Positions 49,244 to 58,264 are shown, counted from the first letter of the stretch. The stretch: DNA of 64,000 bases from UBA4742 sp002403895 (GCA_036823295.1 DAISGD010000008.1:1-64000); one strand, 5' to 3'. A program made the numbers and translations. Notes: a model not told the origin generated them from the letters alone.

Positions 49244-49921
49244 TCAGTCCATCTCGAAGCGGTAGCCCATGCCCGGCTCGGTGATGAAATACCGGGGCTG
49301 GCTGGGATTCGGCTCGAGCTTGCGGCGCAGGCCCGCCAGGTACACCCGCAGGTAGTTGGCCTCAGTCGAATACTCCGGACCCCACACTTCCTGCAACAGC
49401 TGCCGTTGGGTGACGAGCTTGCCCCGATTGCGCACGAGTTGTTCGACCAGACCCCACTCGGTCGGCGTGAGGTGGACCTCGCTCCCGTCACGACTCACCC
49501 GTTTGGCGGCCAGATCGATCGAGAAGTCCGCCGATTCGATGACGGGCAGCTCCTCCACCGGGGCCGCCCGCCGCAATGCGGCTCGCATACGGGCCAAAAG
49601 CTCGTTCATCCCGAACGGCTTGGTCAGGTAGTCATCGGCGCCAGCGTCGAGGGCGTCGACCTTGTCGGCTTCGTCCTCGCGTACCGACAACATGACAATG
49701 GGGACCTTGGTCCAACCCCGTAGGCCGCGGACCACCTCGATGCCGTCGATCCCCGGGAGCCCGATGTCGAGGATGACCACATCGGGGTGACGCTCGGCGG
49801 CTAGACGCAGGGCGTCCTCGCCGGTGGCGGCCAGGTCCACCACGTAGTCACGGGCGCGCAGGTTGGTGGCCAGCGCGCGCCGTATCTGGGGCTCGTCATC
49901 GACCACCAGGACTCGAGTCAT
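49244..49921 (-). CDS. kdpE: Potassium-responsive response regulator KdpE
   Basis: OmpR-type transcription factor, 225 residues. Receiver domain with VLVVDDEPQ, phospho-acceptor Asp52 in ILDIGLPG and Lys in LTKPFGMNEL, then a winged-helix domain (LTPTEWGLVEQLVRNRGKLV, YLRVYLAGLRRKLE, YFITEPGMGYRF). It should bind direct repeats upstream of kdp. Its start overlaps the kdpD stop by 4 bp (ATGA), so kdpD and kdpE are coupled. Confidence 0.96.
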   Translation of the reverse strand: MTRVLVVDDEPQIRRALATNLRARDYVVDLAATGEDALRLAAERHPDVVILDIGLPGIDGIEVVRGLRGWTKVPIVMLSVREDEADKVDALDAGADDYLTKPFGMNELLARMRAALRRAAPVEELPVIESADFSIDLAAKRVSRDGSEVHLTPTEWGLVEQLVRNRGKLVTQRQLLQEVWGPEYSTEANYLRVYLAGLRRKLEPNPSQPRYFITEPGMGYRFEMD

Positions 49922-52497
49922 CCCCGGCCTTCAGGTTCTCCCCAATCGGGGATCAGTTGGGCATCGCGTTCCGCCTCAGGGGTGGCCGGCACCCCCGCGG
50001 GTTTGAGGGAGATGACCGCGGTGAGGCCACCACCGGGGGTGTCCTCCAGTACGAGCTCGCCGCCCATCGCCACGGTGAACCCCCGCGCCACGGCCAGGCC
50101 GAGACCAACCCCACTCCCCCGGGCTCGGTCGCCCAGCCGTTGGAAGGGCTCGAAGATCCGCTCGCGATCGGCCGGCGGCACGCCCGGGCCTCGATCGATG
50201 ATCCGCAGATCGAGTCGCCCGCCGGCCTCGCCCGCCTGGATCCGCACCGGCTCGTCAGGAGGGGCATAACGCAAGGCGTTGGACACCACGTTGGCCACCA
50301 CTCGCTCCAACAAGATGGGATCGGCGGCGGCCGCCGGCAGCCGCTCGGAGACATCAACCAGCACGTGCTCGGTCGACTCGCTCAAGCTGGCCAGGGCCAG
50401 GGCCACTGCCTCTTCGAGGGCCACCGGCCGCACTGCGAACGACAGGGCACCGGTCTCGAGTCGGCTCATGTCGAGCAGGCTCCCGACGAGGTCGTTGAGG
50501 CGGTCGGCCTCTTCGTCGATGGTGGCCAGGAACTCGTGACGGGCGACCGGCGTCCAGTCCACGTCGTCTTGCAGCAGGCTGGTGGCCGATGCCTTGATGG
50601 AGGCGAGCGGCGTGCGCAGATCGTGCGACACCGCCCGGAGGATCGCCGTGCGCAGCAGGTCGGCCTCCGCCAGGGCCTCCGCCTCCGCGGCCTCCGCTTT
50701 CAGGTGACGCCGCTCGAGCGCGGCCGCCAGTTGAGCAGCGAAAACCTGAAGCACCCGCTGGTCATCGGCGTTGAGGGGCGGTCCGACATGCACGAGTTGA
50801 GCACCGTCACCCAGGGGCACCGTGGCATGGCCGTCCGGGACAAGCGGAGGATCCTCACCGGCGACCGCCTCGACCATCCAACCACCGTCGGCCGGCACCA
50901 GCAAGGCGACGGCATCACGATCGAACGTCGATCGCAGGTGGGCCACCATCTCCGCCACGGCGTCGTCATCGCCGGCCAGCCCGCCGGCGACCCGGGCGAG
51001 TGCCTCGGCCTCAGCCCGGGCCCGAACCGCATCAGCCGAACGACGCGACACCTGCGTCACCAGCGCGCTCACCAAACCAGCCACGACCAAGAACGTGACC
51101 AGGGCGACGAGGTTCTCACCTTCGGCGATGGTGAACGTGTGGAGCGGTTCGGTGAAGTACCAATTGACTACCAGGGACGCCACCACCGCGGCGACGATGG
51201 CCGGCAAGAACCCGCCCACGATGGCCACGACCACGACGAGCACCAAGAACAGCAACATCTCGGTCGAGAGGTTCAGGCGCCCGTCGAACTGCGACAGCAA
51301 CACGGTCAGCACCGGGATACCGATGATGGTCAGCAACCACCCGGCGGCCTGACGGCGGGTCGACAGGTGGGGCAGCCTGCGCCGGCGCAGCGGTTGGCCG
51401 CGGCCATCGCTCGTGCCGTCGCGGTGCTCCTCGTCACCGATGATATGGACGTCGATGTCGAACGCTTCTCGCAGGACGGCGTTGATGACGGAGCCCCGGG
51501 TGAGCTCGGACCAGCGGCTCCGTCGGGTGGCACCGAGGACGAGCTGGGTGGCGTGCTCGCCACGGGCGAACTGGGTGAGTGCCTTGGCCACGTCCGGCCC
51601 GACGACCTCGTGGTAGTCCCCGTCCAGGTCGGCCAGGAGCTGGCGATGACGCTCGAGCAACTCGGGCGGTGCGTCAACGAGCCCGTCGGTGGCCTGCACA
51701 TGCACTCCGAGCAGGTCGGCCTTCGTCCGGCGGGCGATCCGGGCCGCGCGACGGATGAGGTGGTCACCGCTGGGGGAGCCCGTCACCGCCACCACCACCC
51801 GCTCGCGGGTCTCCCAGGTGCCGGAGATCCCTTGCGCCTCCAGGTACTCCTGCAGGCCGGCGTCGACCTTGTCGGCCACCCACAGCAGGGCGAGTTCCCG
51901 CAGGGCGGTGAGGTTGCCGACGCGGAAGTAGTTGCCGAGGGCGGCGTCGACCTTCTCGGCCCCGTAGATGTTGCCGTGGGCCATGCGCCGCCGCAGCGCC
52001 TCGGGGGTCATGTCCACCAGCTCGACCTGGTCGGCGGCGCGCACCACGGCATCGGGCACCGTCTCGCGCTGCTTCACGCCGGTGATCTGCTCAACGACGT
52101 CGTTCATCGACTCGAGGTGCTGGACATTGACCGTGGTGATCACGTCGATGCCGGCCGCCAGCAACTCCTCGACGTCCTGGTGACGCTTGGGGTTGCGGGA
52201 GCCGGGGACGTTGGTGTGGGCCAGCTCGTCCACCAGCACCACGGGGGGCCGGCGGGCCAGGACGCCATCGACATCCATCTCCTCGAACATGGCGCCGCGA
52301 TGGGTCAGCAGCCGGCGGGGCACGATCTCGAGATCGCGGAGCTGCGCTGCGGTCTTCGGTCGGCCGTGGGTCTCGACGAAACCGACCACGACGTCAGTGC
52401 CGCGCTCATGGCGCCGGTAGCCCTCGTCGAGCATGGCGAAGGTCTTGCCCACGCCCGGCGCCGCGCCCAGGTAGATGCGCAGGTGGCCGCGGCTCAT
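49918..52497 (-). CDS. kdpD: Sensor histidine kinase KdpD
   Basis: 859 residues with the full KdpD layout. The N-terminal KdpD domain has a Walker-like GAAPGVGKTFAMLDEG and DELAHTNVPGSRN, then a universal-stress-protein region (VAVTGSPSGDHLIRRAARIA). Four helices of the DUF4118 block follow (IIGIPVLTVLLSQF, LLFLVLVVVVAIVGG, and so on), then a GAF-like region, HisKA (AVSHDLRTPLASIK, phospho-His) and HATPase (NVVSNALRYAPPD, DRGPGVP, GVGLGLAVARG). It senses low potassium or turgor and phosphorylates KdpE. It starts 92 bp after kdpC with a large hairpin between, so its expression may differ from kdpFABC. Confidence 0.97.
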   Translation of the reverse strand: MSRGHLRIYLGAAPGVGKTFAMLDEGYRRHERGTDVVVGFVETHGRPKTAAQLRDLEIVPRRLLTHRGAMFEEMDVDGVLARRPPVVLVDELAHTNVPGSRNPKRHQDVEELLAAGIDVITTVNVQHLESMNDVVEQITGVKQRETVPDAVVRAADQVELVDMTPEALRRRMAHGNIYGAEKVDAALGNYFRVGNLTALRELALLWVADKVDAGLQEYLEAQGISGTWETRERVVVAVTGSPSGDHLIRRAARIARRTKADLLGVHVQATDGLVDAPPELLERHRQLLADLDGDYHEVVGPDVAKALTQFARGEHATQLVLGATRRSRWSELTRGSVINAVLREAFDIDVHIIGDEEHRDGTSDGRGQPLRRRRLPHLSTRRQAAGWLLTIIGIPVLTVLLSQFDGRLNLSTEMLLFLVLVVVVAIVGGFLPAIVAAVVASLVVNWYFTEPLHTFTIAEGENLVALVTFLVVAGLVSALVTQVSRRSADAVRARAEAEALARVAGGLAGDDDAVAEMVAHLRSTFDRDAVALLVPADGGWMVEAVAGEDPPLVPDGHATVPLGDGAQLVHVGPPLNADDQRVLQVFAAQLAAALERRHLKAEAAEAEALAEADLLRTAILRAVSHDLRTPLASIKASATSLLQDDVDWTPVARHEFLATIDEEADRLNDLVGSLLDMSRLETGALSFAVRPVALEEAVALALASLSESTEHVLVDVSERLPAAAADPILLERVVANVVSNALRYAPPDEPVRIQAGEAGGRLDLRIIDRGPGVPPADRERIFEPFQRLGDRARGSGVGLGLAVARGFTVAMGGELVLEDTPGGGLTAVISLKPAGVPATPEAERDAQLIPDWGEPEGRG

Positions 52498-52526
52498 GAC
52501 CGAAGTCTACGAACTGCGTGCTCGCC

Positions 52527-52581
52527 CACCGTGCCCATCGACCGGTCGGAGGAGCAAACCCCGGGTCGAGTGGGCACGGTG
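52527..52581. promoter_or_regulatory. Long intra-operon hairpin between kdpC and kdpD
   Basis: CACCGTGCCCA (52527-52537) pairs with TGGGCACGGTG (52571-52581). After a small internal loop, CGACC (52539-52543) pairs with GGTCG (52564-52568). It lies in the 91-bp kdpC-kdpD gap and can act as partial terminator, attenuator or mRNA processing site, lowering sensor relative to pump. Confidence 0.7.
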
Positions 52582-52588
52582 AGACGAC

Positions 52589-53257
52589 TCATGGCTGCTG
52601 GTCAAGGGCGAGGTTGAGCTGCAGGACGTTCACGCCCTCTTCGCCGAGGAAGCCCAACGACCGACCCTGCGTGTGCTGGTCGATCAGCTGGTTCACCACC
52701 GACACGTCGATCCCTCGAGCCTTGGCCACCCGGTTGGCCTGCAGCCGGGCGTTGGCCACCGAGATCTGCGGATCCACACCCGAACCCGACGAGGTGACGG
52801 CATCGACGGGGACCGGTTGGTCGGTGCTCAGGCCGTTGGCCTGGCGGTAAGCCTGCACCCGCTGGGCCACCCCGGGGCTCGACTCGTCCACATCGGGCGT
52901 CGACGGATCGTCGGCCACGCCGTCCAGCAACGTCGAGTTGGTGGGGCCCAGGTTCGAACCGCCCGAAGACGAGAGCGACAGGTCCGAACCGTCACCGGCT
53001 TGGCCGCTGGCGTCGGTCGACCCGCTGGCCGTGATGCCGGCGGCCGAAGGCCGCCCCTGAAAGTACTTGTCGCTGGTGAAGGTCTGGCCCAGCAGCGACG
53101 AGCCGACGACCTGCCCGTTTCTGGTCACCAGGGACCCGTCAGCCTGATGCTTGAAGCCGAGCTGGGCGGCCGCCAGAGTCACGACCGGATAGCCCAGACC
53201 CAGGACGACGGTGAAGACGACCATCATGCGAAGGGCGGGCAGCAGTTGGCGGCGCAT
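52589..53257 (-). CDS. kdpC: Potassium-transporting ATPase, KdpC subunit
   Basis: 222 residues, one N-terminal membrane helix (MMVVFTVVLGLGYPVVTLAA) and a large extracytoplasmic part. It shows the KdpC marks GSSLLGQTFTSDKYFQGRPS, SGGSNLGPTNSTLLD and VTSSGSGVDPQIS, and ends with VNVLQLNLAL. Helps KdpA/B assembly and raises affinity. It starts at ATG 53257, sharing one base with the kdpB stop (TGATG); a GTG one codon earlier is a possible alternative. Confidence 0.95.
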   Translation of the reverse strand: MRRQLLPALRMMVVFTVVLGLGYPVVTLAAAQLGFKHQADGSLVTRNGQVVGSSLLGQTFTSDKYFQGRPSAAGITASGSTDASGQAGDGSDLSLSSSGGSNLGPTNSTLLDGVADDPSTPDVDESSPGVAQRVQAYRQANGLSTDQPVPVDAVTSSGSGVDPQISVANARLQANRVAKARGIDVSVVNQLIDQHTQGRSLGFLGEEGVNVLQLNLALDQQP

Positions 53258-55350
53258 CACTTGACTCCAATGGCGGCGATCACGAGGTCGATGAGCTTTA
53301 TCCCCACGAATGGGGCGATCAGCCCGCCGACGCCGTAGATGAGGATGTTGCGGCGGAGCACCGCGGCGGCCCCGGCCGCCCGGAACTTCACGCCCCGCAG
53401 GGCCAACGGGATCAACATCACGATGATGAGGGCGTTGAAGATGACGGCCGACAAGATGGCCGACTTCGGCGATGACAGGTGCATGATGTTGAGGGTGTTC
53501 AACTCGGGGAACACCCCGACGAACATGGCCGGGATGATGGCGAAGTACTTGGCCACGTCGTTGGCGATGGAGAACGTGGTCAGCGAGCCCCGGGTGATCA
53601 GCAGCTGCTTGCCGATCTCGACGATCTCGATCAGCTTCGTCGGGTTCGAGTCGAGGTCGACCATGTTCCCGGCTTCCTTGGCCGCCTGGGTGCCGGTGTT
53701 CATGGCCACCCCCACGTCGGCCTGGGCCAGGGCGGGCGCGTCGTTGGTGCCGTCCCCCGTCATGGCCACCAGGAAGCCGCCGGCCTGCTCCTTCTTGATG
53801 AGGGCCATCTTGTCCTCGGGCGTGGCCTCGGCCAGGAAGTCGTCGACCCCGGCCTCCTCGGCGATGGCCCGGGCCGTCATGGGGTTGTCGCCGGTGATCA
53901 TCACCGTGCGGATGCCCATGGCCCGCAGCTCGTCGAAGCGCTCGCGCATGCCCGACTTCACGACGTCCTTCAGCTGGATCACGCCGAGGACGCGGCCGTT
54001 CTCCACCACGGTCAGGGGCGTGCCGCCCTGGGTGGCGATGGCCTCGACCTCGATGTCGAGCTCGGGGGGAACGGAGCCGCCCAGCTCTTCGACGTAGCGC
54101 TTGACCGAATCGGCCGCTCCCTTGCGCACGTCGCGGCCCTCGATCACCACGCCGCTCATGCGGGTCTGAGCCGTGAACGGGATGAGCTCGGCCCCGACCA
54201 GCTCCCGCTCGCGCAGGCCGTAGCGCTCCTTGGCCAGCACCACGATGGAGCGCCCCTCCGGGGTCTCGTCGGCCAGCGACGAGAGCTGCGCGGCGTCGGC
54301 CAGTTCCGCCTCGCTCACCCCGGACAGGGTGATGAAGGCGGCAGCTTGGCGGTTGCCCAGGGTGATGGTGCCGGTCTTGTCCAGCAGCAGGGTCGAGCAG
54401 TCCCCCGCCGCCTCGACGGCCCGGCCCGACATGGCCAGCACGTTGCGCTGCACCAGGCGATCCATGCCGGCGATGCCGATGGCCGAGAGCAACGCCCCGA
54501 TGGTGGTGGGGATGAGGCACACCAGCAGCGCCACCAGGACGATGATCTGCTGCTCGGCGCCGGAGTAGATGGCGAACGGCTGCAGGGTGACTGTGGCCAA
54601 CAGGAAGATGATGGTCAGGCCCGACAGCAAGATGTTGAGGGCGATCTCATTGGGGGTCTTCTGCCGGCTGGCCCCCTCGACCAGGGCGATCATCCGATCG
54701 AGGAACGTCTCGCCGGGCTTGGCCGTGATGCTCACGATGATCTGGTCCGACAGCACCCGGGTCCCGCCGGTGACAGCGGAGCGATCACCCCCGGACTCAC
54801 GGATGACGGGGGCCGACTCGCCGGTGATGGCCGACTCGTCGACAGAGGCGATGCCCTCGATGATCTCGCCGTCGCCCGGGATCAGCTCGCCGGCCACCAC
54901 GATGCACTCGTCACCCACCTGGAGCAGCGGGCTGGCCACCGGCTCGATCGAGCCGTCGGTCCGGCGGACGTTGGCCACGGTGTCCGCCCGGGCCCGGCGC
55001 AGCGAGTCGGCCTGGGCCTTGCCCCGGCCCTCGGCCATGGCCTCGGCCAGGTTGGCGAACAGGACGGTGAACCACAGCCACACTGCGACCATGCCGGCAA
55101 AGAGGTTCTCGGTGCCGGTCGACTTCCCGAAATCCCGGACGAACAGGAAGGTGGTCAATACCGACCCGACCTCGACCACGAACATGACCGGATTCTTGGC
55201 CATGAGTCGCGGGTCGAGCTTCTTGAAGCTGTCGATGATGGCGACCTTGAGGATGGCCGGATCGAAGAAGCTCTTCTTCTCCTTCTTGAGCGACGGCTGG
55301 GCCGGATGATCCGGATGCTCGGGCTGCTCCACGTGCTGGACGGCAGTCAC
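53257..55350 (-). CDS. kdpB: Potassium-transporting P-type ATPase, KdpB subunit
   Basis: 697 residues, full length. Class I P-type ATPase with ITGESAPVIRE (actuator TGES), LLLDKTGTITLGN (phosphorylated Asp), the nucleotide domain with GTPLTVVENG, TGDNPMTARAIAEEAG and MTGDGTNDAPALAQADVG, and seven or so membrane helices. Uses ATP to drive potassium movement through KdpA. Stop overlaps kdpC start. 8 bp after kdpA stop, in line with co-translation. Confidence 0.97.
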   Translation of the reverse strand: MTAVQHVEQPEHPDHPAQPSLKKEKKSFFDPAILKVAIIDSFKKLDPRLMAKNPVMFVVEVGSVLTTFLFVRDFGKSTGTENLFAGMVAVWLWFTVLFANLAEAMAEGRGKAQADSLRRARADTVANVRRTDGSIEPVASPLLQVGDECIVVAGELIPGDGEIIEGIASVDESAITGESAPVIRESGGDRSAVTGGTRVLSDQIIVSITAKPGETFLDRMIALVEGASRQKTPNEIALNILLSGLTIIFLLATVTLQPFAIYSGAEQQIIVLVALLVCLIPTTIGALLSAIGIAGMDRLVQRNVLAMSGRAVEAAGDCSTLLLDKTGTITLGNRQAAAFITLSGVSEAELADAAQLSSLADETPEGRSIVVLAKERYGLRERELVGAELIPFTAQTRMSGVVIEGRDVRKGAADSVKRYVEELGGSVPPELDIEVEAIATQGGTPLTVVENGRVLGVIQLKDVVKSGMRERFDELRAMGIRTVMITGDNPMTARAIAEEAGVDDFLAEATPEDKMALIKKEQAGGFLVAMTGDGTNDAPALAQADVGVAMNTGTQAAKEAGNMVDLDSNPTKLIEIVEIGKQLLITRGSLTTFSIANDVAKYFAIIPAMFVGVFPELNTLNIMHLSSPKSAILSAVIFNALIIVMLIPLALRGVKFRAAGAAAVLRRNILIYGVGGLIAPFVGIKLIDLVIAAIGVK

Positions 55351-55358
55351 GTCGTCTC

Positions 55359-57089
55359 CTAGATGCTCAGGTGCTCGACGATGGGGCCGAGCGCGAGGAC
55401 GGGGAAGTAGGTCAGACCGACGACGATCACGACCACGCCCACCAGCAGGCCGGCGAACAGCGGCGTGCCGGTCGGGAACGTGCCCGCCGATTCGGGGACC
55501 GGCTGCTTGCGGACCAGCGATCCGGCGATGGCCAAGGCGGCCACCATGAGCACGAACCGGCCGACCAGCATCGCGAGACCCAGCGTGGTGTTGTACCAGT
55601 CCGTATTGGCACTCAGGCCGGCGAAGGCTGAGCCGTTGTTGTTGCCAGCCGAGGTGTAGGCGTACACCATCTCGGTGAGCCCGTGGGGCCCGGGCGCGTT
55701 GAGCAACCCGGCCACCGAGCCCTTCAACAAGATGGCGGTGGCGGAGAAGCCGAGAATGGCGAGGGGGACCGCCAGGATGTAGATCACCACGATCTTCATC
55801 TCGGCGGCCTGGATCTTCTTGCCCAGGTACTCCGGCGTGCGGCCGACCATCAGGCCGGCGATGAACACCCCGAGCAGGACGAAGATCAACATGCCGTAGA
55901 GGCCGGCGCCCACGCCACCGGGGCTGACCTCACCCAGCATGATGTTGGTGAGGGGCGCCATGCCGCCGAGCGGCGTGAAGCTGTCGTGCATGCTGTTCAC
56001 CGCACCGGTGGAGGTGCTGGTGGTGACCCCCGCGTAGAGCCCGCTGGCATCGGGGCCGAAGCGCGTCTCCTTGCCCTCCATGTTGCCGCCGGCCTGGGTG
56101 CTGGTGACCGACTGGTTGGCCCCGCGCGACGTGAGCTCCGGGTTGCCGTGGATCTCCATGCCCATGGCCAGGGCGGCCACCGCGATCCACAGCGTGAACA
56201 TGGCGGCGAACACCACCCAGCCCTGTTTCTGATCCTTGGCCATCCGCCCGAAGGCGTAGGTGAGGGCGAAGGGGATGAGCAGGATGCTGGCCATCTGCAG
56301 CCAGTTGGTGAAGCCGTTGGGGTTCTCGAAGGGATGAGCCGAGTTGGCGTTGAGGAAGCCACCGCCGTTGGTGCCCAACTCCTTGATGGCCTCCTGGCTG
56401 GCCGCGGGGCCGCCGGGGATGACCTGGGTGGAGCCCTCGACCGTGGTGGCCGTCGTGTTGGCGTGCAGGTTCTGCACCACACCCTGGCTGGCGTAGACGA
56501 TGGCGATGAGGAAGGCGAGCGGGAGCAGCACCCGGACGATGCTGCGCACCAGGTCCACCCAGAAGTTACCGATGGTTCCCCTTCGGCTGCGGGTGAGGCC
56601 CCGGATGAGCGCCACCACCACACACAGGCCGACGGCGGCGGAGGCGAAGTTCTGCACGGCGAGCGCCGCCATCTGGGTGAGGAAGCTCACCCCCGCCTCA
56701 GGGATGTAGGCCTGCCAGTTGGTGTTGGTGACGAAGCTGACCGCGGTGTTGAAGGCCAGCCCTGGCTTCACGTTCTGGATGGCGTTGGGGTTGGCCGGGA
56801 GCCACTGCTGGAGGCGCTGGAACAGGTACACGGTCAGGACCGACACCAGGCTGAAGGCCAGCATCGACAGCGCGTAGGTGGTCCACCGCTGCTCGCGCTT
56901 CTCGTCCACGCCGCACACCCGGTAGACGAACCGCTCGATGGGGCTGAAGAAGCGATCTCCGAAGGGTGGCTTCTCGGGGGCGTCGACGCCGGTCGAGTAG
57001 ATGCCGGCGAGGTAGGGCCCGAGCACCCGTGTCCCGATGACGATGAACAGGATGAGGGCGCCGAGTTGGAGCCAACCAGCGAGGGTCAT
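55359..57089 (-). CDS. kdpA: Potassium-transporting ATPase, KdpA subunit
   Basis: About 576 residues, ten membrane helices, the potassium-selective channel-like subunit. Selectivity-filter-like segments are FVTNTNWQAYIPEAG, GTNGGGFLNANSAHPFENP, and TSAGNNNGSAFAGL (with paired Asn/Gly repeats). ATG 57089 (MTLAGWLQLGALILF) is the right start; the frame is open upstream but antisense to other parts. It overlaps the kdpF stop by one base. Confidence 0.97.
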   Translation of the reverse strand: MTLAGWLQLGALILFIVIGTRVLGPYLAGIYSTGVDAPEKPPFGDRFFSPIERFVYRVCGVDEKREQRWTTYALSMLAFSLVSVLTVYLFQRLQQWLPANPNAIQNVKPGLAFNTAVSFVTNTNWQAYIPEAGVSFLTQMAALAVQNFASAAVGLCVVVALIRGLTRSRRGTIGNFWVDLVRSIVRVLLPLAFLIAIVYASQGVVQNLHANTTATTVEGSTQVIPGGPAASQEAIKELGTNGGGFLNANSAHPFENPNGFTNWLQMASILLIPFALTYAFGRMAKDQKQGWVVFAAMFTLWIAVAALAMGMEIHGNPELTSRGANQSVTSTQAGGNMEGKETRFGPDASGLYAGVTTSTSTGAVNSMHDSFTPLGGMAPLTNIMLGEVSPGGVGAGLYGMLIFVLLGVFIAGLMVGRTPEYLGKKIQAAEMKIVVIYILAVPLAILGFSATAILLKGSVAGLLNAPGPHGLTEMVYAYTSAGNNNGSAFAGLSANTDWYNTTLGLAMLVGRFVLMVAALAIAGSLVRKQPVPESAGTFPTGTPLFAGLLVGVVVIVVGLTYFPVLALGPIVEHLSI

Positions 57090-57178
57090 CAGAACTTCTC
57101 CGGGAAGACGAGGGCGGCCACCAGGTACGCCGCCAGGGCGACGGCGAGCACGAGGCCGATGATGTTGTCGGCGGTCAT
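57089..57178 (-). CDS. kdpF: Potassium-transporting ATPase, KdpF subunit
   Basis: 29 residues, MTADNIIGLVLAVALAAYLV followed by AALVFPEKF, a single membrane helix with the AALVFPEKF end typical of KdpF (usually ending in P-E-K/R-F). Too short for most gene callers. It sits directly before kdpA, sharing TGATG. Stabilises the complex. Confidence 0.93.
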   Translation of the reverse strand: MTADNIIGLVLAVALAAYLVAALVFPEKF

Positions 57179-57369
57179 GGCAGCTCGCTCCCGGCCTCGT
57201 CGGCTTGGGCGCCGACCAGCTCGGACGGCGCGTCACCGGACGCCGTGGCGGCCGCGGGCGCGGAGTCAACCGTGTCGTCGGGCCCGATGATGTGGTCGCA
57301 GGCCTTCACCAGCAGGACCATCAGCCCGAAGAAGGCGACCACCACGAAGAGGAAGATCACATCTGCCAT
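57175..57369 (-). CDS. Small single-span protein at the head of the kdp operon
   Basis: About 64 residues from ATG 57369 (MADVIFLFVVVAFFGLMVLL then VKACDHIIGPDD), one helix plus an acidic, Ala/Ser-rich tail. It overlaps kdpF by 4 bp (ATGA), so it belongs to the operon. Similar short membrane proteins occur before kdpF in other actinobacteria, still without a named function. A start six codons earlier is possible (MDRTAS). Confidence 0.8.
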   Translation of the reverse strand: MADVIFLFVVVAFFGLMVLLVKACDHIIGPDDTVDSAPAAATASGDAPSELVGAQADEAGSELP

Positions 57370-57402
57370 GGATGCGGTTCTATCCACCGCGGTCGGCAGC
57401 GA

Positions 57403-57437
57403 GAAGGGCCTTAGCGAGGGTTTAGCGACGGCCCTTC
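57403..57437. promoter_or_regulatory. Candidate KdpE operator upstream of kdp
   Basis: TTAGCGA occurs twice in direct orientation with starts 11 bp apart (57411-57417 and 57422-57428), flanked by an 8-bp inverted repeat (GAAGGGCC at 57403-57410, GGCCCTTC at 57430-57437). One-helical-turn direct repeats are the form OmpR-family regulators bind. It starts 34 bp upstream of the first kdp gene. Confidence 0.55.
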
Positions 57438-57482
57438 GCCTCTTGACGTGGCCTTATCGCCTCCATCATCGTCGGTCACTGC

Positions 57483-58217
57483 TCAGGTCGTCTGGAACCC
57501 GCTCAGCGCGGCACCGGCCTGATGCGCCAACGCCACCGCCACCACCAGACGGTCGGGCTCGATCAACTCTCCCGGTGTGGGGACAAGGGTGTAGGTACCC
57601 AGCACCCGACCCCCACCCGAGACCTCGAGGGTCACGCCCTTGGCGGGCAGGCCCATGCTCTCGGTCGCCCAGGCCAGGTCACCCCACCGCACTTCGCCGC
57701 GGGGATCGATGCGGGCCAGCAGCGGATCGGCAGGGCCGGGATCGAATCGGCAGTCCCGCAGGACGAGAACCTCGCGCAGCTGGGCGGCGACGGCGGCCAC
57801 CACCCGCTCGGCGGACTCCCCCCGTGAGGCGAGGTCGGCGGCGCGGTGGATGCGGCCGATGTCGGCCCGACTCTGACGGGCCTCGTCGGCCTGGCGCCGG
57901 GCCCAGACCGAAAGCTGGCCGACGGTGAGGCCGACCACCAGCAGCAACACGGCCGACAGGGCGTCGTCGCCCCGGTTGATGGAGGGCGAGTTGAACGGCA
58001 CGGTGAAGAAGAACTCGTACCAGAACGCCGCCGACAAGGCGGCAAGGATGGCGGCCAGCCGACTCCCCGAGCACGCCACCGCCACTACGACCACCACCAT
58101 GATGAGCGCGATGTTGGTGTTCTCGACGTGGCCGCGCAGCGGGATCAGCGCGGCGGCCACCAGCGGTACACCGACCAACGCGGCGACGATGGCCCATCGG
58201 TCGAGGCGAGCATGCAT
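57483..58217 (-). CDS. DUF4118 (KdpD-like membrane sensor) protein without a kinase domain
   Basis: About 244 residues. Four N-terminal helices (WAIVAALVGVPLVAAALIPL, ALIMVVVVVAVACSGSRLAAI, ...) match the KdpD DUF4118 block, including WYEFFFTVPFNSPSI. They are followed by a GAF-like region (VAAVAAQLREVLVLRDCRF, WATESMGLPAKGV). There is no HisKA or ATPase part, and the frame ends cleanly. It precedes the kdp operon on the same strand with its own upstream repeats. It may titrate or tune KdpD, or be a separate potassium or turgor sensor. Confidence 0.85.
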   Translation of the reverse strand: MHARLDRWAIVAALVGVPLVAAALIPLRGHVENTNIALIMVVVVVAVACSGSRLAAILAALSAAFWYEFFFTVPFNSPSINRGDDALSAVLLLVVGLTVGQLSVWARRQADEARQSRADIGRIHRAADLASRGESAERVVAAVAAQLREVLVLRDCRFDPGPADPLLARIDPRGEVRWGDLAWATESMGLPAKGVTLEVSGGGRVLGTYTLVPTPGELIEPDRLVVAVALAHQAGAALSGFQTT

Positions 58218-58264
58218 ATCCGACTTGTATCGCCCGCCGGGTCCTGCCGGAAGGCGATTGGGTC

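Noticed and set aside
52589..54520. Long minus-strand frame joining kdpC to an upstream sequence
   Set aside because: The upstream two thirds read in the wrong frame of kdpB with Arg/Gly/His-rich nonsense; kdpC starts at the TGATG junction at 53257.
49957..55362. Long plus-strand frames across kdpD and kdpB
   Set aside because: Antisense to well-conserved kdp genes, no domain-like features.
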